A program made the position numbers and the translations under genes. From an uncultured Planctomycetaceae bacterium (GTDB taxonomy: Bacteria; Planctomycetota; Planctomycetia; Pirellulales; Pirellulaceae), in assembly GCA_903863885.1 (NCBI GenBank), contig CAIPEB010000292.1:1-64000 (forward strand): a DNA stretch of 64,000 nt. Reading direction: 5' to 3'. Below are positions 50,924 through 61,427 of the stretch, in pieces. The notes beneath the pieces were generated by a model. The model was not told the origin of the DNA. It ran no database searches and saw nothing but the letters and a program-made list of their open reading frames with translations. Numbering within the stretch: position 1 is the first letter of the stretch; each line of letters opens with the position of its first letter.

Positions 50924-53539
50924 TCATCCCTTCCGTTCGAATTCCTGGAACCGCTCGCGCCACTTGGGAGGACCCATGTCCGGGTAAAGCAGCTTGAACT
51001 GTTCCCAAACCGGACGCGCTTTCGCCGCATCGCTGCGAAACAGACAGGCAAGCTGGTAGTACTTGGCTTCAAACCAGCTTTCAGTGTTCTTGTCGAGCCC
51101 CGCCAGCAGCGTGCGCCACGCGTTGAGTGATGGCTCGTACTTCCCCGCCTTGAAAGTCGCCAGGCCGGCGCGGCGAAGATAGTCTTTGTTGTTGGGAAAC
51201 GCCGCGACCAGCCGATCCAGATGTTGCGAGGCCTCGTCAAAGCGTCCCGCATCGAAGGCAAAGCCGGCGAGCTTCGATTGAACCACCTGAGCGTTCTTGT
51301 CGCGCTGCAGCACTTCCGTCGAACTACCCAGCAACTCGCCGAGCCGCCGAAACAGCCGAACCATCTCGGCCTCGGCCGCCGCTTTGTCGGCTTCGCTCGC
51401 GGTCTTCCAGGCGGACTCGGCGGCTTTGGCCGAGGCGACAAGGCCGGGCATTTCGTAAGGCGTCCCCGCTGCGTTGGCGGCCAGCCAATCCGCATGTTCC
51501 CGGCGCTGCTTCGAGTCACTGGATACCCCGGCATCCTGCAGGCGGCGGTAGTGGTATTCGGCTGCGGCAACCGACTTGGCAGGCAGCGACTTCACCAGCG
51601 GCGCGGCCTGATCGAGATATCCCCGAGCGCGCGGCGCATCGCCGAGTTGCATCGACACGTCGGCGCCGATCAGACAGGCTCTCACCCGGCGTTCGACATC
51701 CGCCTCCTTCGCCGCCGCCGCGAGATACTTGTCGACCGCCCCGAGCGTCTGTGCGGCCAAAGGCTGTTTTGCGTCAGCCGTCGCTCCACTCCATTTTCGA
51801 TGCAGCATCAACACGATATCACTGCGGGCGTTGAGATAGTTCGGGGAATCGGGAGGCGTCGCCTCGAGACGGGCCAGCGACTCCTCGGGAGACATCAACT
51901 GCGACTGGAGTTTCCCCAGATAGTAGTCGGCTCGTTTTGCGTATTCGTGCTCGGGAAACTCCCGTTTCACCACATCCAGAGCCGCGATCGCGGAGGCGTT
52001 GAAACGGGCCTGCTTCTTCGCCAGTCCCGCATAGGAGACAAACGCCATCCACGCCGCCTGCACCGCGGACTCCTGCTTGGCTGCCTGCAGACCGGCAACC
52101 GACTGCTCGAAATTCCGCGCGGCAGCTTCGAGGTCGTTGAGCCGATACGCGCACCAGGCGGCGATGAAACGGCACTGGGCCGCGCTTCCCACGTCCTGCT
52201 TCGCCTGCTCGTCGGCCAGCGCGTCGGAGAGTTCCTTGAGCGCCGCCTGATAGTCCTCGGGAGCACGCGAGCGTTCCGCCTTCTCGAACAGCCCCTGCCC
52301 CCTGGCCCATCGCAGGTAGAATCCCCCTGCGACGCCCGGGTCGATGGAATACTGTTCCAGCAACTCGCGCACGATCTGGGTCTGCCGCAGTTTGGAAAGT
52401 CCGGTCAGACCCAACTTCACCAGTTCCTGGGATTGAGGAGCGGGTACCGGCGGATCGCCGAACGCGGCGCGGATCAGGCTGACACAGAAGCTCACTTTGC
52501 CCTGAGTGGCGCTGCCGGTGAATGACGCGACTCGCTGTTGAGCGAACTGCAGAGCCGCATCGTACTGGCGACCGACGATCAGCGACTCGAACCGGAAGTA
52601 CGGCAAGAGTTCCCTGATTTCGGGACTCGCGCCGGACTGCTCCAGCAGGTCAAAACACTTCGCGCTGCCTTTGACGTTCCCCAAACCGGCTTCGCAAAGC
52701 CCAAGGCCCACCAGCGCACGGGCCCGCCACACGGAATCCAGCCCGAGCCCGTCCGCCTGCACTTCGCTGTAGTCGGACTCGAGGGCGAGGATTCCCCGAA
52801 ACAACTCGGCCGCCTTTTCCATCCGGGACCTGGTTTCCGCCGCCGGCGCGAGTCGGGCCGCATAATAGCCGGACCACGCCAGGAAATAGGTCGCACGGCC
52901 CGCAACCGCGAGGATCCGAGAGTACTCGGCCGAAGCGGTCTCCCTCGCATCGCCGTCAGGGAGCTTGTCGATTTCCGCCTGGAGTCGCTCGAGAGCAGCG
53001 TTCAGTTCCCTGCGGCGCTGATCCAGAGGCGGGGCGATGCGTGCGAGAATGGCCGCTGCTTCGTTTCGCGATGCCGCAGCCGCACCGGGAGACTGGCTTC
53101 CGCTGATCAACTGCTCGGCCCGCTGGTAATCGGCCTGCAGCAGCATCACCTCCAGCGCGGGCGTCTTGGCCGATGGCACCTTGGCCGTCAGCTTGTCAAT
53201 TCTCGCGAGAATCCCATCATATTTCGGCTTATCCGCAGCGTTGGCAATCAACTCCGTGGCATACGAGTCGGCCAGCCGCAACGCGATCCGCTTGCGGTCT
53301 TCGTCATTCGAAGCCGATTCCAACTGCTGTTCTTCGTACAGCGTCTGCAGTTCAACCAACCCCAGCCTGGTCAGAAATTGTTCGAAGCGGGTTTCGTCCT
53401 CAGCCGGGGCGGCGGCCTGAACCGATGAGGTGGCGGCGAGCCATCCGGTCAGCAGACACAGCGCCAGCGGGTATCGCAGCAATGCGATAGCGCTCGACTC
53501 TCCGCGCGGATTGGGTTGAGGCCTAGTCGATCGGAACAT
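50924..53539 (-). CDS. Exported tetratricopeptide-like repeat protein
   Basis: This 871-residue periplasmic protein has a signal peptide (YPLALCLLTGWLAATSSVQAAA). The rest is almost entirely helical pairs typical of TPR/SEL1-like solenoids, such as LLQADYQRAEQLISGSQ, RARALVGLGLCEAGLGNVKGSAKCFDLLEQ and NKDYLRRAGLATFKAGKYEPSLNAWRTLLAG (in part). ATG 53539 overlaps the end of the upstream exbD gene by 17 bases, which supports co-transcription with the ExbB/ExbD module. It resembles the YbgF/CpoB or gliding-type TPR partners of Tol/Exb systems in position, but not in close sequence. Confidence 0.85.
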   Translation of the reverse strand: MFRSTRPQPNPRGESSAIALLRYPLALCLLTGWLAATSSVQAAAPAEDETRFEQFLTRLGLVELQTLYEEQQLESASNDEDRKRIALRLADSYATELIANAADKPKYDGILARIDKLTAKVPSAKTPALEVMLLQADYQRAEQLISGSQSPGAAAASRNEAAAILARIAPPLDQRRRELNAALERLQAEIDKLPDGDARETASAEYSRILAVAGRATYFLAWSGYYAARLAPAAETRSRMEKAAELFRGILALESDYSEVQADGLGLDSVWRARALVGLGLCEAGLGNVKGSAKCFDLLEQSGASPEIRELLPYFRFESLIVGRQYDAALQFAQQRVASFTGSATQGKVSFCVSLIRAAFGDPPVPAPQSQELVKLGLTGLSKLRQTQIVRELLEQYSIDPGVAGGFYLRWARGQGLFEKAERSRAPEDYQAALKELSDALADEQAKQDVGSAAQCRFIAAWCAYRLNDLEAAARNFEQSVAGLQAAKQESAVQAAWMAFVSYAGLAKKQARFNASAIAALDVVKREFPEHEYAKRADYYLGKLQSQLMSPEESLARLEATPPDSPNYLNARSDIVLMLHRKWSGATADAKQPLAAQTLGAVDKYLAAAAKEADVERRVRACLIGADVSMQLGDAPRARGYLDQAAPLVKSLPAKSVAAAEYHYRRLQDAGVSSDSKQRREHADWLAANAAGTPYEMPGLVASAKAAESAWKTASEADKAAAEAEMVRLFRRLGELLGSSTEVLQRDKNAQVVQSKLAGFAFDAGRFDEASQHLDRLVAAFPNNKDYLRRAGLATFKAGKYEPSLNAWRTLLAGLDKNTESWFEAKYYQLACLFRSDAAKARPVWEQFKLLYPDMGPPKWRERFQEFERKG

Positions 53540-53942
53540 ACGCAACCGACAGAAAACGGGCATCTTTGCAGGATTGAATCGCCGCCGCCGCCATTTCAAA
53601 GGGCGCCCCGTCGCTGACGCGGACGTATGCGCCGTCAATCTTGTTTGGGAACTTGCGAAGAAGATCGGTCAACTCGCGCGCGGTCGTCAGTTCGCGACTG
53701 CCGACGCGGTACACATACCCGCTGCCGACGCGGGTGATCTCGACAATCGCCGGCTCCAGATCGCTCGAAGCGGCGCGGCCCGACGGCCGCTCCTTGATCG
53801 CCGAATCCAGATCCCGCTCGATGGTCATGAACCCGCCGGTCGTCATGAAGAAGATCAGGAGCAAGAACGTCATGTCGATCATGCTCGTCATGGCAAGCTC
53901 GATCTTGCGATCCCGCTGGACTCCGCGGCTCGTCAGTCTCAT
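53523..53942 (-). CDS. exbD: ExbD/TolR-family biopolymer transport protein (second copy)
   Basis: This 139-residue protein has the family signature of one N-terminal helix with the essential Asp, KIELAMTSMIDMTFLLLIFFMTTG (about 14-36, in part). A periplasmic ExbD domain follows (VEITRVGSGYVYRVG, AAIQSCKDARFLSVAYVP). ATG 53942 has GGGAGG upstream, and the frame-start GTG is one codon earlier. It is the second exbD-type gene of the operon, 41 bases after the first. Confidence 0.92.
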   Translation of the reverse strand: MRLTSRGVQRDRKIELAMTSMIDMTFLLLIFFMTTGGFMTIERDLDSAIKERPSGRAASSDLEPAIVEITRVGSGYVYRVGSRELTTARELTDLLRKFPNKIDGAYVRVSDGAPFEMAAAAIQSCKDARFLSVAYVPID

Positions 53943-53983
53943 CACGACACCTCCCGGAGGACTTCGTCACCCCTCCCCGACGC

Positions 53984-54403
53984 TCATCTACTGGGAACCT
54001 CCACGCCGACGCGGATCTGGTGCACGCCGAGTTTGGCCAGGGCCGATACGACCTGATTCACCATGCGGCTCGTCCCGCGATGATCGGCCCGCACCAGCAC
54101 TTTCACACGGGAACGGTCCCCGCCGAGGCGGCGGATCTCTTCCGATACCATTTCGACCACCCCGGCGACCGTGCGAGGCTCGTTGGTCACGATGATCTGG
54201 CCGTCACGGGTGATGTTGATGGTGATCGCACTCTCCTGCTGGTCCTCCGTGCCCGAGAGCTTCGGCAGTTCGAGCAGTTCCTTATTCACGCGAGTCATGT
54301 GCGGCACGAGCATGAAAAAGATCAGCAGCTGAAACACGACGTCGATCATGGGCGTCATGTTCAGTTCGGGCAGCGGCGTTGCGCGACGTTTGCCTAATCG
54401 CAT
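53984..54403 (-). CDS. exbD: ExbD/TolR-family biopolymer transport protein (first copy)
   Basis: This 139-residue protein has the canonical ELNMTPMIDVVFQLLIFFML signature (Asp about 20) and a periplasmic domain with AITINITRDGQIIVTNEPR and KVLVRADHRGTSRMVNQVVSALAKLGV. It works with the ExbB protein encoded 43 bases upstream to turn the proton gradient into mechanical force at the envelope. It is the first of two tandem, divergent exbD copies, which could form heterodimers. Confidence 0.94.
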   Translation of the reverse strand: MRLGKRRATPLPELNMTPMIDVVFQLLIFFMLVPHMTRVNKELLELPKLSGTEDQQESAITINITRDGQIIVTNEPRTVAGVVEMVSEEIRRLGGDRSRVKVLVRADHRGTSRMVNQVVSALAKLGVHQIRVGVEVPSR

Positions 54404-54446
54404 CGTTCCCTCGCCATGGCATCACGGGATTCCAGGCAGCGCGAAC

Positions 54447-55343
54447 TCACGCTTTCCTGCGACTGAGCGGCATGAGCACCTGTTCGACCCGCTTGCCGGC
54501 CTCGGCGACCAGCGAATCGATGCGGCTGCGAAAATAAGTGAAGACCATCATCGTGGGAATCGCGACCACCAGCCCTTCCACGGTTGTCACCAACGCCTCG
54601 CTGATGCCGCTGGCCAACTGGTCGGGCCGCGCCATGCCGCCGGTCGCGGCAATCACGTTGAATGCCCGGATCATGCCGGTCACCGTACCCAGCAGCCCGA
54701 GCATCGGAGCCACAGTACCGATCACCCCGAGATACTCCGTCTTGCGGTACAGCCTGGCCGTCTGATCCTCGCCGGCTTCCTCGGCCGCCGCCTTGTATTC
54801 GGCGAATCCGAATTCCGAACCCTTGTAACGTTCCAGCCCCGCCAGCACCACGTGCGAAAACAGGCACTGGTTCGCAGGCTCGCAGCAAGCCTCGATCGCC
54901 TCGTCGGTCTTGCCCTGCTTGATCAGGTCGTCCAATTCCTGGACCACGGTTTCCGGCATGATCACGCTCTTGCGAATCGTCATGCCGTGTTCGACGATCA
55001 GCCCTACGGCGACCATCGACAGGACGATGATCACCGCCCCGACGGGCCCACCCTGCCTGATGGTATCCAGCAGGTTCTGCGGCTGCTTCGGCGCGGGTGC
55101 CTCTCCCGTCGCAGCCGAATCGCCCGCGGCCGATTCCGCAGCGGGTGGAGCGGCGGGCTCGGAAAGCTCCTCTTTGCTCGCCTCGGCCGGCTCCGCGGCG
55201 CGCAGCACGCGCGAACGCGGAACCCACGAATCGAACATCGCTACTACGCCCAGCGCCATGAGCAGGATACCGCCGGCGCGAACAAGCCTGTTTGACTGGG
55301 GCCAGTTGGATAAGGGCCCAAGGGAACGATTTTGTCGGCTCAT
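54447..55343 (-). CDS. exbB: MotA/TolQ/ExbB proton channel family protein
   Basis: This 298-residue inner-membrane protein starts with a hydrophobic segment (LVRAGGILLMALGVVAMFDSWV), an Ala/Glu/Pro-rich linker, then three ExbB helices: GPVGAVIIVLSMVAVGLIVEHGM (about 106), YLGVIGTVAPMLGLLGTVTGMIRAF (about 205) and ISEALVTTVEGLVVAIPTMMVF (about 245). The conserved Thr and Gly positions of the TolQ/ExbB family are present. Its ATG overlaps the upstream stop (ATGA). The extra N-terminal part with linker is a common planctomycete extension and probably periplasmic. Confidence 0.94.
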   Translation of the reverse strand: MSRQNRSLGPLSNWPQSNRLVRAGGILLMALGVVAMFDSWVPRSRVLRAAEPAEASKEELSEPAAPPAAESAAGDSAATGEAPAPKQPQNLLDTIRQGGPVGAVIIVLSMVAVGLIVEHGMTIRKSVIMPETVVQELDDLIKQGKTDEAIEACCEPANQCLFSHVVLAGLERYKGSEFGFAEYKAAAEEAGEDQTARLYRKTEYLGVIGTVAPMLGLLGTVTGMIRAFNVIAATGGMARPDQLASGISEALVTTVEGLVVAIPTMMVFTYFRSRIDSLVAEAGKRVEQVLMPLSRRKA

Positions 55344-56506
55344 GGAGTCTCCTTGTCCGCTCCGGAATCAGGTGCCGCCTCGGAAGACGCACCGGGCGCA
55401 ACGCGTTCGGCAAACGAAGTGTGAGGATATTTTTCCAGCAGCTCTTTCCGCACCGCAACGCTGCCCCGCAAGTCCTTCAGCTCCGAAAGAACCTGCATCG
55501 ACCGATACAGCGCGGCTGCGGCAAGATCGGGTTGGGATGTGCCGTAGATCGCCGGGATCCGCAACAGGTCAAGCAATCCGGCTTGCCGCTGGCTGACGTC
55601 GGCCGAACGAGTCCGTGCCGTCCCCAGCCAGTAAAGTGCCACCGGCTTGCTGCTCTCGTCGTAGCCCGCCCATCGCGGGGACAGCCGCTGAATCACCTGA
55701 TCCGCGCGGCCTGCCTGCATGTCCCGCTGCGATTCCACGATTTCACGCAGATTGCCCAGCTCAGGTGTTGTGGCAGTCATCGCCGAAAGCACTCGATTGG
55801 CCGAATCGACCTGTCCGGCGGTCAGAGCCAGAGTCGCGAAATAGATGTTCACGCCGTCCGGCCGCGGTTTGCGCATCCGCGTGATGGCCGCAAAGGCAGC
55901 TGGTATGGCCTTTCCGGCCGCCTGCTCGTCAAACCAGACAGGAAGCAGTTCCTTGGCCAGCCCCGTTGCAGGATCGCAGGCCAGATGCCGCTGCCCCGGC
56001 AACGCATTCTCGGCGCCAGGATGACGTCGCACGTATTCCAGGCACCGCAGATAAGGATCCAGGGACTCTTCGCGACGCCCTGAAGCAAGCCGGGCCCACA
56101 TCAGTGCCTGGGCCACCATATAGGCAGCCGGGCTGTCCCGGTCGGCATAACGCGCATAGATTGCCTCGGCATGCGGAAGCAGCCCGCGATAGTCTCCGAC
56201 AGACAGCCGCTGACGGATCCGGTAAAGCGGTTCGCCGACTTCCGTCAGATATCGGTCGAAGTCCGCCTGCTGGCTGTCAGCAACCTTGCCCTTCTCGACT
56301 TCGTCCCAGCCCAGAACCGAACCGTCATCAAGGCGCACGCCGTCCTCATCCAGCCCGCTGACCGTGCGATCGGTCAGGATCTTCAGATTGCGCAGCACGA
56401 TGCGGTCTGCCGCCTGCGCCGCGACCGCAGACCCCAGCGCGACAAGAACGACGATTCCCTCGATCCACTTCGAGGTACAGCGACGGTAGAAACCGGTGCA
56501 AGTCAT
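55340..56506 (-). CDS. Exported helical-repeat protein, first gene of ExbB/ExbD operon
   Basis: This 388-residue protein has a signal peptide (WIEGIVVLVALGSAVAAQAA), a short beta segment (IVLRNLKILTDRTVSGLDEDGVRLDDG) and TPR-like helices (YRGLLPHAEAIYARYADRDSPAAYMVAQALMWARL in part, SVAVRKELLEKYPHTSFAERV). The final helix pair looks like an outer-membrane-assembly lipoprotein-type TPR. It is coupled to exbB by ATGA. The promoter at 56578-56604 starts the operon. Confidence 0.83.
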   Translation of the reverse strand: MTCTGFYRRCTSKWIEGIVVLVALGSAVAAQAADRIVLRNLKILTDRTVSGLDEDGVRLDDGSVLGWDEVEKGKVADSQQADFDRYLTEVGEPLYRIRQRLSVGDYRGLLPHAEAIYARYADRDSPAAYMVAQALMWARLASGRREESLDPYLRCLEYVRRHPGAENALPGQRHLACDPATGLAKELLPVWFDEQAAGKAIPAAFAAITRMRKPRPDGVNIYFATLALTAGQVDSANRVLSAMTATTPELGNLREIVESQRDMQAGRADQVIQRLSPRWAGYDESSKPVALYWLGTARTRSADVSQRQAGLLDLLRIPAIYGTSQPDLAAAALYRSMQVLSELKDLRGSVAVRKELLEKYPHTSFAERVAPGASSEAAPDSGADKETP

Positions 56507-56577
56507 GAATTTGCAGATCAGACACGGCCCCTTGTGCCCCGGCTCGAAAGATGAATCGCCCCAGGGACCACAGGTGA

Positions 56578-56604
56578 ATTGTACCGAAGTCTGATCGCAG
56601 TCAA
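56578..56604 (-). promoter_or_regulatory. Promoter candidate for the ExbB/ExbD operon
   Basis: On the minus strand TTGACT and TACAAT are 15 bases apart (short spacing), giving a leader of about 65 bases before ATG 56506. Confidence 0.45.
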
Positions 56605-56799
56605 CAGAGAACGAACGCTTGCACCGAGGAAGCAGCGGAAATCCGAAATGCCGTCAGTCAATGAAGGAATTACAACTGAAGGCCTGATCCCATCACGGAA
56701 CCCCAGCAAATAACCCAGGTTCCCAGCACCCGTGCCAGCGGCCAGCTATCAACTGCTTGCGCGACTTGCAGAACTCGAGCGGCCCCTGGCCAAATGAAA

Positions 56800-57111
56800 T
56801 CAATGCATCCAATGACGCGGAGCAACAACCCATACGGCCGCGTGCGGCAACAGGCCGCGAGAGGACCGGTCGCTGCCACCTGCGATGGAAACTGCGGCCT
56901 CGGAAGCATCGCCGCTGTGCCGCCACGGAGTGGACTTGATCACGGCGGGAACAGCCTCATTCCAGGTTGTCGAGAACCCTGCCCGGGATTCCCGCAGACT
57001 TTGAAACGCGTGATACCCGACCAGCGGCGTACCGAGAATCAGCCATACAACGCAAACGACGCCGAACGTATCCACGGTGGCCGCACTAAGGGCTTGGCAA
57101 AACATCTTCAT
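56800..57111 (-). CDS. Small membrane protein (103 residues)
   Basis: This frame has ATG 57111 preceded by AGGAG at 8 bases. It encodes one strong transmembrane helix (VDTFGVVCVVWLILGTPLVGYHAF, about 14-37) followed by a soluble tail (WNEAVPAVIKSTPWRHSGDASEAAVSIAGG). It lies alone in a 890-base gap between divergent genes. The ribosome-binding site and hydrophobic span support coding. The C-terminal composition is less convincing, so the real end could be affected by a frameshift. No family is recognised. Confidence 0.5.
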   Translation of the reverse strand: MKMFCQALSAATVDTFGVVCVVWLILGTPLVGYHAFQSLRESRAGFSTTWNEAVPAVIKSTPWRHSGDASEAAVSIAGGSDRSSRGLLPHAAVWVVAPRHWMH

Positions 57112-57270
57112 TAAATTGGCTCCTGCGATATGCTCAAGACCCGGAGCAGACGGGCCGGCGTCCTTGCCTGACAACCACTTAAAGAGCAAGTGCCGTGCCG
57201 AAGCTTGCCGGCCTCTTACCCTTGGGCCGTCAATCCGAAGCGGGCTAACGGTTTGTGCGTTGTGCGACTG

Positions 57271-57300
57271 CCTGACGTATCGATGGGTTGGATTGTATAA
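57271..57300 (+). promoter_or_regulatory. Promoter candidate for the Ski2-like helicase
   Basis: CTGACG and TATAAC are 18 bases apart on the plus strand, about 95 bases before ATG 57394. Confidence 0.35.
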
Positions 57301-57393
57301 CTGACACATGCTTGCGTCGAAAATTCAACTTACGACCCGCACCTCCGCGCAAGACGCTCGGTCTCTCACGTCCCGAGGAAGCAAAGGGCGCCC

Positions 57394-59694
<2,301 letters not shown>

Positions 59695-59715
59695 CCGGGG
59701 AGGCCAACGGCGGCG

Positions 59716-61020
59716 TTACTTCGTCGGCCCGCCGAGCGGGTTGTCGGAAGCCGGACGCTGACGCGACTGATCCAGACGCGTCTCTTCGCGAACGATCGTC
59801 TCGATCGTCGATTGACGGGGCGATTCGGGCAGCGAGGGAGGCGTGCCGCCAGGCGATTCGGGAATCAGCTTCGCCGTCGAATTCGGCTTGCCCCCCGACT
59901 TCTCCTGCTTCATCGCAAATCGCTTCTTTGCGAGATTGACGCGAGCGGACAGCACCGATCGGAAACTGAACGACACCGCCTGGCGTTCAGCCATCGGCTG
60001 CAGGTACCGAATCACTTCGCCGGCCGTCTGGATGCGGTTCTTGGGGTGCTTGGCCATCATCTTGGTAACGATCGCCGCGAGCCTTGGCGGAATGTCGGTG
60101 CGAAGTTCCTGGACGGGTCTGGCCTGCTTTTTCAGATGCGCCCGCAGTTTCTTGGCGGTGGTGTCGTAAGGAAACGGCACCTTGCCGGTCAACGCGAAAT
60201 AGAGCGTGCAGCCGAGACTGTAGAGGTCGGCGCGGTGATCGATCTTGTAACTGTCGACATATTGTTCCGGCGAGATATAGTCGGCCGTTCCCAGACGGTT
60301 CTGGCCGAAGATCATCGCCATCGAGAACTCTTCGTCGTTCTCGTCCACCATCGCGAGGCCGAAATCCAGTATCTTCACGGTGCCGTCGGCCGTGATGAGC
60401 AGGTTTTCGGGCTTGATGTCGCGATGTATGAGCCCTTGCCCGTGAGCATATTCAAGCGCTGTCGCGGCCTGCATCACGATATCGCAGGCCTGATGCCAGT
60501 CGATCCTCCGCTTCAGCACCAGCAACTCGAACAGATTGATCCCGCGCACCAGTTCCATCACGACGTAGTGGATCGTGCCGTAGATATCCTCGGACCTGCG
60601 CAGGGCGTGCGTGCGAACGATGTTCGGGTGGTTCAACCGCATTCCGGCCTGCGCTTCCAGCTGGAAGCGAGCCAGCGTACCCGAATCGCGGCGGCACTCG
60701 TCCGGCAGCACCTTCAGCGCCACTCGCCATTTCGTTTCGATCTCTTCGGCGATGTAGACCCAGCCCATCCCGCCGGCGCCGAGCACCTCGAGCAACTTGT
60801 AGCCGTCGATGACCAGCCCGCGCGGATTGCCATCAAGCAGTCGCTGGGCCTGGAATCGCGTGAGAAAACCGTCTTCGACCAGCACGGCAGCGATCGATTC
60901 GGGGGTCGGGTCGGCCAATTGCGAGATTGTGATCGCGGCGTCCTTAAGGTCGTCCACCGCGAGCAGACGGCTTCGCTGAAGCTGTACGAGAAAATCGTGC
61001 GTAGGCCGGGAAACCGCCAT
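59716..61020 (-). CDS. Ser/Thr protein kinase
   Basis: This is a 434-residue cytoplasmic Hanks-type kinase. Residues 1-70 are the planctomycete kinase-associated helical domain (IAAVLVEDGFLTRFQAQRLLDGNPRG). The kinase domain has all key motifs: GAGGMGWVYIAEE (about 83), VALKVL (Lys), HRDIKPENLLI (about 198), ILDFGLAMVDEN (about 218) and GTADYISPEQY. A basic and then Ser/Pro-rich tail follows with no transmembrane helix. ATG 61020 gives the usual length. Unlike the kinase at 4.9 kb, its glycine loop and APE-type region are canonical, so it should be active. Confidence 0.93.
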   Translation of the reverse strand: MAVSRPTHDFLVQLQRSRLLAVDDLKDAAITISQLADPTPESIAAVLVEDGFLTRFQAQRLLDGNPRGLVIDGYKLLEVLGAGGMGWVYIAEEIETKWRVALKVLPDECRRDSGTLARFQLEAQAGMRLNHPNIVRTHALRRSEDIYGTIHYVVMELVRGINLFELLVLKRRIDWHQACDIVMQAATALEYAHGQGLIHRDIKPENLLITADGTVKILDFGLAMVDENDEEFSMAMIFGQNRLGTADYISPEQYVDSYKIDHRADLYSLGCTLYFALTGKVPFPYDTTAKKLRAHLKKQARPVQELRTDIPPRLAAIVTKMMAKHPKNRIQTAGEVIRYLQPMAERQAVSFSFRSVLSARVNLAKKRFAMKQEKSGGKPNSTAKLIPESPGGTPPSLPESPRQSTIETIVREETRLDQSRQRPASDNPLGGPTK

Positions 61021-61144
61021 ACCAGATGCCCAATTGAAGAAGCCGCCGGCCGGTTGGTACTCGGTCCTGTGAGATAAGGCCAACCGTTGCCTTCTATTCT
61101 AGCTGCGTTCCCCAAATGATTCATCAGGGGAATTCCGAAATGCC

Positions 61145-61233
61145 GCGGTGACGCCGCACCGGATGAACAGCCCGGTTCCGTCGGTCGCCGGACTTTGCGC
61201 GAAATACGAACATCCTGACGTTTAAATCCACAG
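61145..61233. repeat. 89-bp dispersed repeat, copy B
   Basis: It is about 82% identical to 44887-44975 without gaps, with the same opening hairpin and GGACTTTGCGCGAAA...ACATCCTGACG core. It lies between the divergent kinase and ygiQ genes, just before a TATAAT at 61260-61265. Confidence 0.8.
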
Positions 61234-61259
61234 GACTCCCGACCGCAGCACGTGGCCCC

Positions 61260-61265
61260 TATAAT
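61260..61265 (+). promoter_or_regulatory. TATAAT -10 hexamer upstream of ygiQ
   Basis: A perfect TATAAT lies 27 bases after repeat copy B and about 163 bases before ATG 61428. No -35 at optimal spacing is visible. Confidence 0.35.
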
Positions 61266-61427
61266 TCTACCGCCGTCCGCATTCCGCGGATGGCCGCATT
61301 CCGAAGCGAAATCGATCCGCAACTGCGATTCCCTTCCTCTGGCCAGAATGTCTTGAGAGGCCGGATTTCCTCGAGATGTTGGCATCAGGGCGATCGCGCG
61401 CGGCGTTTCCAAGGTGACCAAACTCGC

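Noticed and set aside
56612-56650. GAGGAAGCAGC considered as the core of bacterial SRP RNA
   Set aside because: Only about nine bases match the SRP core; the opposite side of the asymmetric loop and the hairpin are missing.
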